Shown here in pieces: positions 51,187 through 60,037 of a stretch of DNA of 64,000 bases. The notes under the pieces are model-generated. The model did not search any database. It was not told the origin of the DNA and saw nothing but the letters and a program-made list of their open reading frames with translations. The DNA is from Burkholderia sp. Bp8992 (lineage in GTDB: Bacteria > Pseudomonadota > Gammaproteobacteria > Burkholderiales > Burkholderiaceae): assembly GCF_003853705.1 (NCBI RefSeq), contig NZ_QTQI01000001.1, positions 372,001-436,000 on the forward strand, written 5' to 3'. A program made the translations under genes and the position numbers. Position 1 is the first letter of the stretch. Every line of letters starts with the position of its first letter.

Positions 51187-52443
51187 GTGACGAATCTTTC
51201 TCGACGCAAAATGCTGGCGGGTACGGCCGGCGCCATTGCTGCCGCGGGTATCGCGGTATCGGCCAAGGCCGCCTCGTTCGGCAATCCGGATCGGCCGCCG
51301 GAAGGCGCGGTGAATGCGCTCAACCGCCAGAGCCTGACCGACCCGGGCCCGAAAAACCCGGCCATTGCAAACCAGTTTCCATCCTTTCAGGATCCGCCGG
51401 CCACCGATATCAACGGGATGCCGTTATTCTGGGCTTCATTCAATAATGCCCATAAGCGCATTCAAAATGGCGGATGGGCGCGCGAAGTCACGCAGGACGA
51501 TTTTGCGATTTCCGAAACCATTTCCGGCGTCAACATGCGCCTGACGCGCGGCGGCATTCGCGAAATGCACTGGCACCAGCAGGCCGAATGGGCAATCATG
51601 CTCGACGGCCGCTGCCGGATCACGGTGCTCGACGAACTCGGGCGGCCGTCGGTGCAGGACGTCAAGACCGGCGATCTCTGGTATTTCCCGCCCGGCCTGC
51701 CGCATTCGCTGCAGGGCCTCGGCACCGACGGCGCCGAATTCCTGCTCGCGTTCGATAACGGCCGCGCATCGGAATTCAACACGTTGCTGTTGACCGACTG
51801 GATCGCGCATACGCCGCCCGACGTGCTTGCGCTGAACTTCGGCGTGCCGGCCGATGCGTTCAGGAATGTTCCGCTCGACAACCTGTGGATCTTCCAGGGC
51901 GACGAACCGGGGCCGCTCGCGGACGCGCAGCGGGCGTCGGCTTCGTCGACCGGGGCGCCGCCGCATCCGTTCATTTTTTCGCTCGGCGACATGAAGCCGG
52001 CCAGGAAGACGCGCGGCGGCGAAGTGCGGATCGCGGACAGCACCAACTTCAACGTGTCGACGACCGTCGCGGCCGCGCTCGTCACCGTGCACCCGGGCGG
52101 CATGCGCGAGCTGCACTGGCACCCGAACGCGGACGAGTGTCAATACTACCTGCAGGGCGAAGCGCGGATGACCGTGTTCGACACGGGCCCGAAGGCGCAG
52201 ACGGCCGACTTCCGCGCGGGCGACGTCGGCTACGTGAAGAAGAGCCTCGGGCACTACGTGCAGAACACCGGCAAGACCGACCTCGTGTTCCTCGAGATCT
52301 TCAAGACCGACCGCTATGCGGAGGTGTCGCTGTCCGACTGGCTCGCGCATACGCCGCCGAAGCTCGTCGAAGCGCATCTGAACGTCGCGCCCGACATGAT
52401 CGCGCAGTTTCCGCGCAATCGTCCCGACGTCGTGCCGCTGTAA
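51187..52443 (+). CDS. oxdC: Oxalate decarboxylase (bicupin, Tat-exported)
   Basis: A 418-residue bicupin with a GTG start at 51187 preceded by GAGGAA; a start at 51139 adds 16 residues before the Tat motif. The signal SRRKMLAGTAGAIAAAG is twin-arginine. Manganese ligands are complete in both cupins: His128, His130, Glu134, His173 and His310, His312, Glu317, His356. The lid segment SEFNT keeps the glutamate (Glu196) that corresponds to Glu162 of B. subtilis OxdC, favouring decarboxylase over oxidase. It converts oxalate to formate and CO2, consuming a proton, here in the periplasm. The manganese transporter gene follows. Confidence 0.9.
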   Translation: MTNLSRRKMLAGTAGAIAAAGIAVSAKAASFGNPDRPPEGAVNALNRQSLTDPGPKNPAIANQFPSFQDPPATDINGMPLFWASFNNAHKRIQNGGWAREVTQDDFAISETISGVNMRLTRGGIREMHWHQQAEWAIMLDGRCRITVLDELGRPSVQDVKTGDLWYFPPGLPHSLQGLGTDGAEFLLAFDNGRASEFNTLLLTDWIAHTPPDVLALNFGVPADAFRNVPLDNLWIFQGDEPGPLADAQRASASSTGAPPHPFIFSLGDMKPARKTRGGEVRIADSTNFNVSTTVAAALVTVHPGGMRELHWHPNADECQYYLQGEARMTVFDTGPKAQTADFRAGDVGYVKKSLGHYVQNTGKTDLVFLEIFKTDRYAEVSLSDWLAHTPPKLVEAHLNVAPDMIAQFPRNRPDVVPL

Positions 52444-52460
52444 CGCGGTCTTCGCTCCAG

Positions 52461-52493
52461 GCCGAAGCCGGCAGGCGGCATGCCGGCCTCGGC
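52461..52493 (+). terminator. Hairpin between oxdC and mntH
   Basis: Twelve-base arms with one mismatch (GCCGAAGCCGGC / GCCGGCCTCGGC) and a nine-base loop, 18 bp after oxdC. There is no U-run, so it may only attenuate read-through or stabilise the upstream mRNA. Confidence 0.4.
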
Positions 52494-52538
52494 GCGCGCT
52501 CCCGAATCGGTCTTCCTCATTCGAACGGAAACTTCACC

Positions 52539-53846
52539 ATGCTTCCCGTCCCGAGCAAACCTGCCGGCGGCCTTGTGCTGCCGGGCCTGTCCCCCGAGCG
52601 CATCGACGGCGCGACGCGTGGCGCGCTGGAAGGGCGCCGCACCGGCGCCGCCGCGCTGCTGCCGTTCGTCGGCCCCGCCGTGATCGCGTCGATCGGCTAC
52701 ATGGATCCCGGCAACTTCGCGACCAACATCCAGGCCGGTGCCGCATACGGCTACCGGCTGCTGTGGGTCGTGCTGGCCGCGAACGCGATCGCGATGCTGT
52801 TCCAGGCGATGTCCGCGAAGCTCGGCATCGTCACCGGCCGCAACCTCGCCGAGCTGTGCCGCGAGCGTTTTCCCGCAACGGTCGTGTGGGCCATGTGGGC
52901 GGCATCGGAGATCGCCGCGATGGCGACCGATCTCGCCGAATTCCTTGGCGGCGCGCTCGCGTTCGGCTTGTTGTGCCACCTGTCGCTGTTCGCCGGGATG
53001 ATCGCGACGGGGCTGGCGACCTGCGCGATCCTCGCGCTGGAGAAGCGCGGCTTCCGGCCGCTGGAGGCCGCGATCGCGGCGCTGGTCGGCGTGATCGGCG
53101 CGTGCTATCTCGGCGAACTGCTGATCGCGCCGCAGGACTGGCACGCGGCCGCGTTCCATCTGGTCGTCCCGCAGATCCCGGATCACGCGGCGCTGACGAT
53201 TGCGGTCGGGATCATCGGCGCGACGATCATGCCGCACACGCTGTACCTGCATTCGGGCCTGACACAGGATCGCACCGCGCCGCGCGACGACTCGGAGCGG
53301 CGGCGGCTCGTGCGGTTCTCGAACCGCGAGGTTGTCGTCGCGCTCGGGCTGGCCGGGTTCGTGAATCTCGCGATGGTGATGATGGCGTCGTCGGCGTTCC
53401 ACGTGAGCGCGCCGGGCATGACCGACATCGGCGACGCGTACCACACGCTGATCCCGGTGCTCGGGCCGGCGGCCGGCGCGCTGTTCCTCGTCGCGCTGCT
53501 GACGTCGGGCGTGTCGAGCTCGGTGGTCGGCACGATGGCCGGGCAGGTCGTGATGCAGGGCTTCATCCGTCGCCGCATGTCGGTCTGGGTGCGGCGCGCG
53601 GTGACGATCGTGCCCGCGTTCGCGGTGGTCGCGCTCGGCTGCGACGTCACGCGCGCGATGGTCGCGAGCCAGGTCGTGCTGAGTTTCGTGCTGCCGATGC
53701 CGATGATCGCGCTGCTGATGCTGTCGGCGCGCGCGGACGTGATGGGCGCTTACGCGATGCGGATGCCGCTGCGGATCGTCGCCGGGGCCGCGACGGTCGT
53801 GATCGTCGGATTGAATGCGTACCTGGTGTGGGCGGCGCTCGCCTGA
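52539..53846 (+). CDS. mntH: Nramp family divalent metal (Mn2+) transporter
   Basis: A 435-residue transporter with about eleven membrane segments. The metal-binding DPGNFATN is in segment 1 and IMPHTLYLHSG in segment 6, both diagnostic of Nramp proteins. These import Mn2+ or Fe2+ with protons. It lies 95 bp downstream of the manganese-dependent oxalate decarboxylase gene in the same direction, so a shared transcript would couple metal supply to the enzyme. Confidence 0.9.
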   Translation: MLPVPSKPAGGLVLPGLSPERIDGATRGALEGRRTGAAALLPFVGPAVIASIGYMDPGNFATNIQAGAAYGYRLLWVVLAANAIAMLFQAMSAKLGIVTGRNLAELCRERFPATVVWAMWAASEIAAMATDLAEFLGGALAFGLLCHLSLFAGMIATGLATCAILALEKRGFRPLEAAIAALVGVIGACYLGELLIAPQDWHAAAFHLVVPQIPDHAALTIAVGIIGATIMPHTLYLHSGLTQDRTAPRDDSERRRLVRFSNREVVVALGLAGFVNLAMVMMASSAFHVSAPGMTDIGDAYHTLIPVLGPAAGALFLVALLTSGVSSSVVGTMAGQVVMQGFIRRRMSVWVRRAVTIVPAFAVVALGCDVTRAMVASQVVLSFVLPMPMIALLMLSARADVMGAYAMRMPLRIVAGAATVVIVGLNAYLVWAALA

Positions 53847-53865
53847 CCGGCGGCGGGCAGGCCGC

Positions 53866-55119
53866 CTACTGCTGCATGTCCGGCGCTTCGCGCAGCCGCC
53901 AGATCGCGTTGCACTGCTGGCCGCCGAGGCTCGTCGCGCGCAGCGTGATGACGGCGCCGGCCGCGACCTGGTGCCAGAAATGCGCCATCAGCTCGGTGCC
54001 CTTGCGCTGCACGTGCCCGTCGACCAGCACTTCGCACAGCAACGGCGACGGCGAACCGGACGGATGCGTGACGTAGACGTTCAGCCGCGCGATGTCGCGC
54101 GTCGCGGTGAACACGACTTCGTGGTTGCCGCTGCCGACGAGCATCGTGCCGCCCGGTTCGTCGAGCGCCTGCAGGTACGCGCCTGCGCTGCCCTCGATCG
54201 CGGCGGACGAAACGGTCAGCCCGGCCGATTGCACGTAGTCCGCCGCGGCGATGCGCGCGGCGACCACATCGGCCGGCACCGGCGTGCCGTCCGACAGCGC
54301 GAACGGCGAGCCGTCGCGCAGCGCGGCGTCGGTGTGGTTCGCGTAGTAGCGCCAGCGGTCGAGGAAGCGGATGTCGCCGGTCATGTGCAGCGCGCGGATC
54401 GGCTCGCCCTGATACCGGAGCGTCGTCGTGCCGCTGCTGGCGTCGAACGATTCGTGGATGCCGTACTTGCTGACGAAGTTCTGGACCGGATCGAGCAGCG
54501 CCGTTTCGCCCTGTGCGCTCCACAGATGCAGGAACGTCGTATCGATGCCGAAGCATTCCTGGAAATCGGTGCCGACACGCGCGATGCAGTCGCGCAGGTG
54601 GTCCGCGTAGCGTGCCCAGGCGTTAGCGGTCCCGGCCACGAGCCCGGCCTGCAGCGCACCGCCGTGGCGTGCGGTGACATCGTCGACGACGAGCCGCCAG
54701 TGATGGTCGCGCCGCTCGCCGATCAGCGGTGTGACGACGAACGTGCAGAACAGCGGGTCGGGGCACACGTGGATCCGGTCGTCGCCGATCTGCGAGAACA
54801 GGTCGAACTGCGGCGCGCAGAACCAGATGTCGGCGTCGTACAGCGCGAGCTTGCGAATCTGCGGGTGGCGTGCGCAATACGCGGCCGCCTCGATGAAGCG
54901 GCCGACCGGCAGCGCATACGCGCCCGACGCGTCGATCACGTCGACCGACTGGCTCGCGAGGATCTGCCGCTTGCGTTCGGACAGCCCGTAGCCGATCACC
55001 GCGATCCGGCCGTCGTAGCCGGTCTGCCGCAGCGACAGCAGGAACGGCACGAGCATTTCGTACCATGCGCGGTTGTTGTCGTTGATCGCCACGCAGACCG
55101 CGTGCTCGCTCGGATGCAT
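53866..55119 (-). CDS. Glycosyltransferase-like protein of unknown function
   Basis: A 417-residue protein with no signal peptide. The first ~230 residues look like a GT-A fold: start VCVAINDNNRAWYEMLVPFLLSL, then RIAVIGYGL and a DxD-type motif ALYDADIWF at about 112-120, where sugar-nucleotide and metal would bind. The C-terminal ~130 residues are beta-rich, perhaps a carbohydrate-binding-like module. No polysaccharide gene cluster is nearby. I do not recognise a named family. Confidence 0.6.
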   Translation of the reverse strand: MHPSEHAVCVAINDNNRAWYEMLVPFLLSLRQTGYDGRIAVIGYGLSERKRQILASQSVDVIDASGAYALPVGRFIEAAAYCARHPQIRKLALYDADIWFCAPQFDLFSQIGDDRIHVCPDPLFCTFVVTPLIGERRDHHWRLVVDDVTARHGGALQAGLVAGTANAWARYADHLRDCIARVGTDFQECFGIDTTFLHLWSAQGETALLDPVQNFVSKYGIHESFDASSGTTTLRYQGEPIRALHMTGDIRFLDRWRYYANHTDAALRDGSPFALSDGTPVPADVVAARIAAADYVQSAGLTVSSAAIEGSAGAYLQALDEPGGTMLVGSGNHEVVFTATRDIARLNVYVTHPSGSPSPLLCEVLVDGHVQRKGTELMAHFWHQVAAGAVITLRATSLGGQQCNAIWRLREAPDMQQ

Positions 55120-55265
55120 GTTGTTTCCCCGTTACGTGTGCCCGGCGCGGTATCCGCGCGGCGCCGGCCATTGTAGATCGCGGCCGCCGCACGGCACAGC
55201 GTCGGCGCGGCGGCACGTGGCGATTACCCGCGCGCCGGCATGGCAGGGCGCGCGGGGCGGCGCGA

Positions 55266-56855
55266 TTACTTCGCGAGCGTGCGGTATGACACGAGGTCGT
55301 TGATCGGCCCGATTTCCGGCCCGGTCGCGCCGGGGCGCGTCGCGACCTGCACGACCTTCTCGAACATGATGATGAACGGCGAATTCGCGAGCACGGCCTT
55401 CTGCAGCGCTTCGTAACGCTGCGCGCGCTTGGCGGGCGACGGCTCGACGAGCGCGGCCTCGGTGTCCTTCGTCAGTTGCGGAATGTCCCAGCTGTTGCGC
55501 CACGCGAGCATCTTCGTCGGCGACTGATCCGAGTTGTCCGGATTCCATGCGAAGCCGCGCGCGTTGCTGTTCGGGTCCATGTAGTCGGGCGACCATTCGC
55601 CGATGAAGATGTCGTGCTGGCGCGCGCGGTACTTGCCGATCGCCTGCTTCGCATCGCCGGGGATCAGCTTCACGCGGATGCCGCCCTGCGCGAAGTTAGC
55701 CTGCAGCGCCTGCGCGATCTCGAGGTACGGATAGTCGTTCGGCATGTCCATCGTCACGTCGAAGCCGTTCGGCAAGCCGGCCTTCGCGAGCAGCGCCTTC
55801 GCCTTCGCGACGTCCTGCTTGTACGGCCGTGCGTTCGACGTGCCGAGAAAGCCTTCGGGCAGGAAGGTCTGGTGCACCTTGTAGGTCGTGCTGACGATGT
55901 TGCGCTGGATGCCGTCGTAGTCGACCAGCCATTTCATCGCCTGCTGCACCTCGGGCTTCGCGAGGTTCGGGTTCTTCGTGTTCAGGCTCAGGTACAGCAG
56001 CGCGGACACCGGCCACGACGCGACCTTGATCTTGCCGGCCTTCGTCAGCGCGGCGAGGCTGTCGGGGCTCAGGTTGCGAGCGGCATCGGCGTCGCCGTTC
56101 TCCAGCAGCAACCGCTGCGCGGACGCTTCGGGCACGTGGCGCAGCACGACGCGCTTCATCGGGTACGGTGCGCGGTATTTCTCGAAGCGCTGCAGCACGA
56201 TGGTCTCGTTCGGCGTCCACTTGACGAGCTGGTACGGGCCCGAGCCCGCGTCGTTGGTCCGCAGCCAGCCGCTGCCGAAATCGTTGCCTTGCTGATGCGA
56301 CAGCAGCAGCTTCCTGTCGAACACCGACGCCGGGCAGGCGCTCAGCACGTTGAGCACGAAGCTCGGCGCGTACTTGCGGTCGGTTTCGAGCACGATGGTC
56401 TGCGGATCGACCACGCGCACCTTCTGCATCACGTTCGCCTTCGTAAGGCCGAGATCGGCGAGCACGCCGGCCGGCCCCTTGTCGAGCAGGATGGTGCGCT
56501 GCAGCGACCACGCGACGTCGTCGGCGGTTACCGGGTTGCCGGAATGGAACGTGAGACCGGGGCGCAGCTTGAACGTGTAGGTCGTGCCGTCGGCGCCGAC
56601 CGTCCACGATTGCGCGATCTGCCCGTCGAAGCGCGTCGGGTCCTTCAGGTCGACGCGCACCAGCCGCTCGTAGGTGTTCGCGACATATTCGGACGGCACC
56701 AGCTCGTAGATCCCGCTCGGGTCGAGGGTCGTGAATTCGCCGAGTTGCGTGGCGACGACGAAGATGCCGGGCGGCGTGGCAGCCTGCGCCGGCAGCGCCG
56801 GAACAAGCGCGACGAGCGCGGCGCTGACGAACAGCCGGGACAGCAGGTGCTTCAT
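55266..56855 (-). CDS. Orphan peptide-type ABC substrate-binding protein (DdpA paralogue)
   Basis: A 529-residue SBP family 5 protein with a Sec signal (cleavage after PAQA-AT, ~27) and GGAG before ATG 56855. It aligns along its whole length with the DdpA-like protein at 47576-49177, sharing FTTLDP.GEIYELVP-like, FHSGNP.TADDVAWS and DIFIGEWSPDYMDPNSNA segments, probably about 70% identical. It has no transporter genes of its own, so it probably feeds the ddp permease with a different or overlapping ligand. A duplication of ddpA is the simplest origin. Confidence 0.87.
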   Translation of the reverse strand: MKHLLSRLFVSAALVALVPALPAQAATPPGIFVVATQLGEFTTLDPSGIYELVPSEYVANTYERLVRVDLKDPTRFDGQIAQSWTVGADGTTYTFKLRPGLTFHSGNPVTADDVAWSLQRTILLDKGPAGVLADLGLTKANVMQKVRVVDPQTIVLETDRKYAPSFVLNVLSACPASVFDRKLLLSHQQGNDFGSGWLRTNDAGSGPYQLVKWTPNETIVLQRFEKYRAPYPMKRVVLRHVPEASAQRLLLENGDADAARNLSPDSLAALTKAGKIKVASWPVSALLYLSLNTKNPNLAKPEVQQAMKWLVDYDGIQRNIVSTTYKVHQTFLPEGFLGTSNARPYKQDVAKAKALLAKAGLPNGFDVTMDMPNDYPYLEIAQALQANFAQGGIRVKLIPGDAKQAIGKYRARQHDIFIGEWSPDYMDPNSNARGFAWNPDNSDQSPTKMLAWRNSWDIPQLTKDTEAALVEPSPAKRAQRYEALQKAVLANSPFIIMFEKVVQVATRPGATGPEIGPINDLVSYRTLAK

Positions 56856-56991
56856 GCGGGCTCCGTTGAAAGGGAATCGTGGGTGCGATTCTCTCATCGA
56901 CGGCCGCCCCGATGAAAATATTCGGCGTACGCGCCGGCGGGGTGGCGCGTAGCCGCGAGCCGGGCGGGCGCCCGGCATCGGCAGGTTCGGA

Positions 56992-57324
56992 TCAGATCGC
57001 GCAGCGCGCGACCGCGAAGCGCATCGCTTCCTCGGCCGGTTCGTTGCCGGAGCCGCGCACGACCTTGATGACCGAGCCGTTGCCCGATGGCGTCAGCGTG
57101 ACGAAGTACGAATTCGAGCCGACGGAGATGTCGGTCACGCCGTTGCGCTGCGATTGCTCGGTGCCCGACAGGCGGCTGTCGAGGCAGTTCGCGATCGCGT
57201 AGGCCGGACGTTGCGACGACACGTAGATCATCGGTGCGGCACCCGACGAGGCCGAGTCGGACGAGGGAGCGGAACCGCAGGCGGCGAGCAGGGCGGCGGG
57301 AAGGAGCAGCAGGAATCGTTTCAT
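56992..57324 (-). CDS. Small lipoprotein
   Basis: A 110-residue lipoprotein with lipobox LAAC (Cys16) and a Ser/Ala-rich linker. The mature domain reads YAIANCLDSRLSG, VGSNSYFVTLTPSGNGSVIKV and ends in VARCAI. Two cysteines after the lipid anchor may form a disulfide. I recognise no function; similar lipoproteins are common in Burkholderia. Confidence 0.75.
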   Translation of the reverse strand: MKRFLLLLPAALLAACGSAPSSDSASSGAAPMIYVSSQRPAYAIANCLDSRLSGTEQSQRNGVTDISVGSNSYFVTLTPSGNGSVIKVVRGSGNEPAEEAMRFAVARCAI

Positions 57325-57523
57325 GGTCGGTCGTCGAGTGTCTCGTATCGAGGCTGGGGCGCGGGGTAGGCGAAACGCGAAGCTTCGCGACGAAACCGCC
57401 CGGAATCGGGCCGTTTTTGACGGACGACGATGCGACAGGCGGCTGACGACGGAGTATACCCGCAGCATTTGACGCCGTCGGCGCGTTGAAACGATTCGAT
57501 ACAACAAGCCGACACAACAAGCA

Positions 57524-57548
57524 CCCGCTGCCGCATCGCGGCAGCGGG
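57524..57548 (-). terminator. Hairpin after the small periplasmic protein gene
   Basis: Ten-base perfect arms CCCGCTGCCG / CGGCAGCGGG with a five-base loop, 45 bp past the stop at 57593; the minus-strand tail is T-rich but interrupted. Confidence 0.55.
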
Positions 57549-57592
57549 CGTTTCAGGTAATGGCGAATGGACGCTTGCCGGTGTTGTCGGTG

Positions 57593-57922
57593 TTATTGGC
57601 CGATCTTGTGGCTGACCGCATTTTCCTGCTGGTTCAGCACGTGCTTTTCGCTCTTCGTGATGTGGCCGTGATCCTGCGCGGCCATGTCCCGCTCTTCCTG
57701 GCGGATCTTCCGGTCGTCGCGGTGCAGGCGCGCGGCCTGGGCGTGCGACATTTCGCCTTCCTTCACTTCGTGATGGATGCGGCGATTCTGGTTCGCGAGG
57801 CGCTGGTTGACCTCTTCGCGGCGCGGATGCGCGTTTTGCCACGGCGTGTCGGCGAACGCGGTGCCGGTCAGCACCGACATCAGGGTGGCGGCAATCGCGA
57901 TTTGGCGGGTGAGGGCTCGCAT
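57593..57922 (-). CDS. Small periplasmic protein of unknown function
   Basis: A 109-residue protein with a Sec signal cleaved after GTAFA-DT (about residue 24) and AGGAGAA before the ATG. The mature part is highly charged and helical, with repeats of the type NQRLANQNRRIHHEVKEGEMSH and LHRDDRKIRQEERDMA, rich in His, Arg and Glu. It resembles a periplasmic charged-helix family common in Burkholderia, without known function. It is monocistronic. Confidence 0.75.
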   Translation of the reverse strand: MRALTRQIAIAATLMSVLTGTAFADTPWQNAHPRREEVNQRLANQNRRIHHEVKEGEMSHAQAARLHRDDRKIRQEERDMAAQDHGHITKSEKHVLNQQENAVSHKIGQ

Positions 57923-58073
57923 GGTGTTTTCTCCTGTCGTTGCGCTCCGGAATCGTGGGCGCATGACGAAAAAACGCGATACGGGCACCGGCTGTTGACG
58001 TTTCGGCCTGTATCGATTGCAAGTGTTTATTACGTCTGCCGCGGCGCGGGGCGCGCGCCGCAGCGGGTACGGA

Positions 58074-59633
58074 TCAATGCGCGCCGGCCGCCGCCGCGTC
58101 GGCATCGCTGCCCCCCGAGCGAACCGGCTTCGTGATCCAGATGAGCGGGATGATCGCGATGAAGATGATCGCCGACACGTAGAAGATGTCGTTCAACCCC
58201 ATCACGGCCGCCTGCGAGTCGACCGATGCGTTGAAGAACGCGAGCGCCGAATCGGGGCTCAGGTGCAACAGCGAACGCGTCGCGTCGACCTGCTGCGTGA
58301 AGACCGGATTGGTGACGCTCGCCTGTTCGGTGAGCCGCACGTGATGCAGGATCGTGCGGTCGTTCCACGCGTTGCTGATCAGCGACGTGCCCACCGCGCC
58401 GCAGAATGTCCGACCGAAATTCGACAGGCCGGCCGCGGCCGGGATCTTCTCGGGCGGCAGGCCGGACAGGATGATCGACGTCAGCGGCACGAAGAACATC
58501 GCCATCGGAATGCCCTGCAGCAGCGTCGGCAGCACGAGGTCCCAGCGCGACACGTCGGTATAGAACGTCGTGCGCATCATGAACACGACCGCGAAGCCGA
58601 CGAACGCGAGCGTCGCGATATAGCGCGGGTCGGTGCGCGGCAGCAGGCGCCCCATGACCGGCGTGAGCAGGATCGCGAACACCCCGAGCGGCGCGGTGGC
58701 GAGCCCCGAATCGACCGCGCGGTAGCCGAGATAGCCCTGCATCCATTGCGGCAGCAGCACGAGCGTGCCGAAGAACATCCCGTACGCGACCGAGATCGCG
58801 ATCGTGCCGCCCGCGAAATTGCGCTGCGTGAAGAGCCGCAAGTCGACGATCGGGTTGGCTTCATGCAGCTCCCACACGAGGAAGAATGCGAAGCCGATCA
58901 GCGCGACGATGCCGAGCGCGACGACGACGGGCGAGTTGAACCAGTCGAGATCCTTGCCCTTGTCGAGCATGATCTGCAGCGACGCGACCCACAGCACGAG
59001 CAGCAGCAGGCCGACGGTATCGATCGGCATGCGTTTCGTGGCCGATTCGCGGTCGCGGAACACGATCCACGTGACGGCTGCCGCGAAGAAGCCCACCGGG
59101 ATGTTGATGTAGAAGATCCACGACCAGTTGTAGTCGTAGGTGATCCAGCCGCCGAGCGAGGGCCCCGCGATCGGGCCGACGAGCGCCGTCATCGACCACA
59201 GCGCGAGCGCGCTCGACGATTTCTGCCGCGGCCATGCGCCGAGCAGCAGCGCCTGCGACAGCGGCGCGAGCGGCCCCGCGACGGCGCCCTGCAGGATCCG
59301 CGCGGCGAGCAGCGTCGGCAGGTTCGGCGCGATCCCGCACAGCCACGACGCGAACACGAACAGCAGGATCGACGTGACGAACAGGCGCACCTGGCCGAAG
59401 CGCTGCGTGAGCCAGCCGGTCAGCGGAATCGACACCGCGTTCGCGGCCGCGAAGATCGTGATCACCCACGTGCCTTCGTCGACCGACACGCCGAGGTCGC
59501 CCGAGATCGTCGGGATCGCGACGTTTGCGATCGACGAGTCGAGCACGTTCATGAACATGGCGAGCGATACCGCGATCGTGCCGATCGCGAGCTTGCCGCC
59601 CGACAGCGGCGCCTGGGGGGACGGAGATGACAT
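58074..59633 (-). CDS. DHA2 family MFS efflux transporter (EmrB-like)
   Basis: A 519-residue transporter with 14 predicted segments. LDSSIANVAIPTISGDLGVSVDEGTWV is the EmrB signature in segment 1, and motif A is LTQRFGQVR. ATG 59633 has AGGAAC upstream. EmrB normally works with an EmrA fusion protein and an outer-membrane channel, but neither gene is adjacent. A LysR gene begins some 1.3 kb upstream on the same strand, with its stop 404 bp before this start, and may control it. Confidence 0.88.
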   Translation of the reverse strand: MSSPSPQAPLSGGKLAIGTIAVSLAMFMNVLDSSIANVAIPTISGDLGVSVDEGTWVITIFAAANAVSIPLTGWLTQRFGQVRLFVTSILLFVFASWLCGIAPNLPTLLAARILQGAVAGPLAPLSQALLLGAWPRQKSSSALALWSMTALVGPIAGPSLGGWITYDYNWSWIFYINIPVGFFAAAVTWIVFRDRESATKRMPIDTVGLLLLVLWVASLQIMLDKGKDLDWFNSPVVVALGIVALIGFAFFLVWELHEANPIVDLRLFTQRNFAGGTIAISVAYGMFFGTLVLLPQWMQGYLGYRAVDSGLATAPLGVFAILLTPVMGRLLPRTDPRYIATLAFVGFAVVFMMRTTFYTDVSRWDLVLPTLLQGIPMAMFFVPLTSIILSGLPPEKIPAAAGLSNFGRTFCGAVGTSLISNAWNDRTILHHVRLTEQASVTNPVFTQQVDATRSLLHLSPDSALAFFNASVDSQAAVMGLNDIFYVSAIIFIAIIPLIWITKPVRSGGSDADAAAAGAH

Positions 59634-60037
59634 GGTGTTCCTGCGTGATGAAAGGGGCCGGGCGGCGCGCGCCGGCAGTCGCGCACGCACGCGCGCGACG
59701 CCTGCGCGGACGGGCCGCGAAGCGGACGAACACGCCCTGCGCGCGGGCGGCCCGGAAAACGGGGCCGTCCGCGCGCAGCATGCGGTTCAGGCGTTCGATC
59801 GGATCGGCGAAGCCGTGGCGGGCTTCGGGACGCGGGCAGGCCGGTCAGGAGGGCGCGACGCGCGTGACGCGTCGGCGGGCAGCGGGCACGTGGCTGCCGT
59901 AGCGTGTGTGGTGATTTGGCATGGGCACAGGCTAACGATGCGGCGCACGGCGATCAACGCTCGCGCGCTCATTAATTCCTTTCGTGCGCCGCAATAATGC
60001 CGCCGATGGGCATCGATGGCCGGTCACACGGTGCCGG
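59634..60037. other. 404-bp gap upstream of the EmrB-like gene
   Basis: No supported gene. It is GC-rich with irregular coding character; a 25-codon open frame near 59919 (minus strand) lacks a ribosome site. It presumably contains the transporter promoter. Confidence 0.45.

Noticed and set aside
59787-59972. 61-codon minus-strand open frame upstream of the EmrB-like gene
   Set aside because: No ribosome site, low-complexity translation, no similarity recognised.
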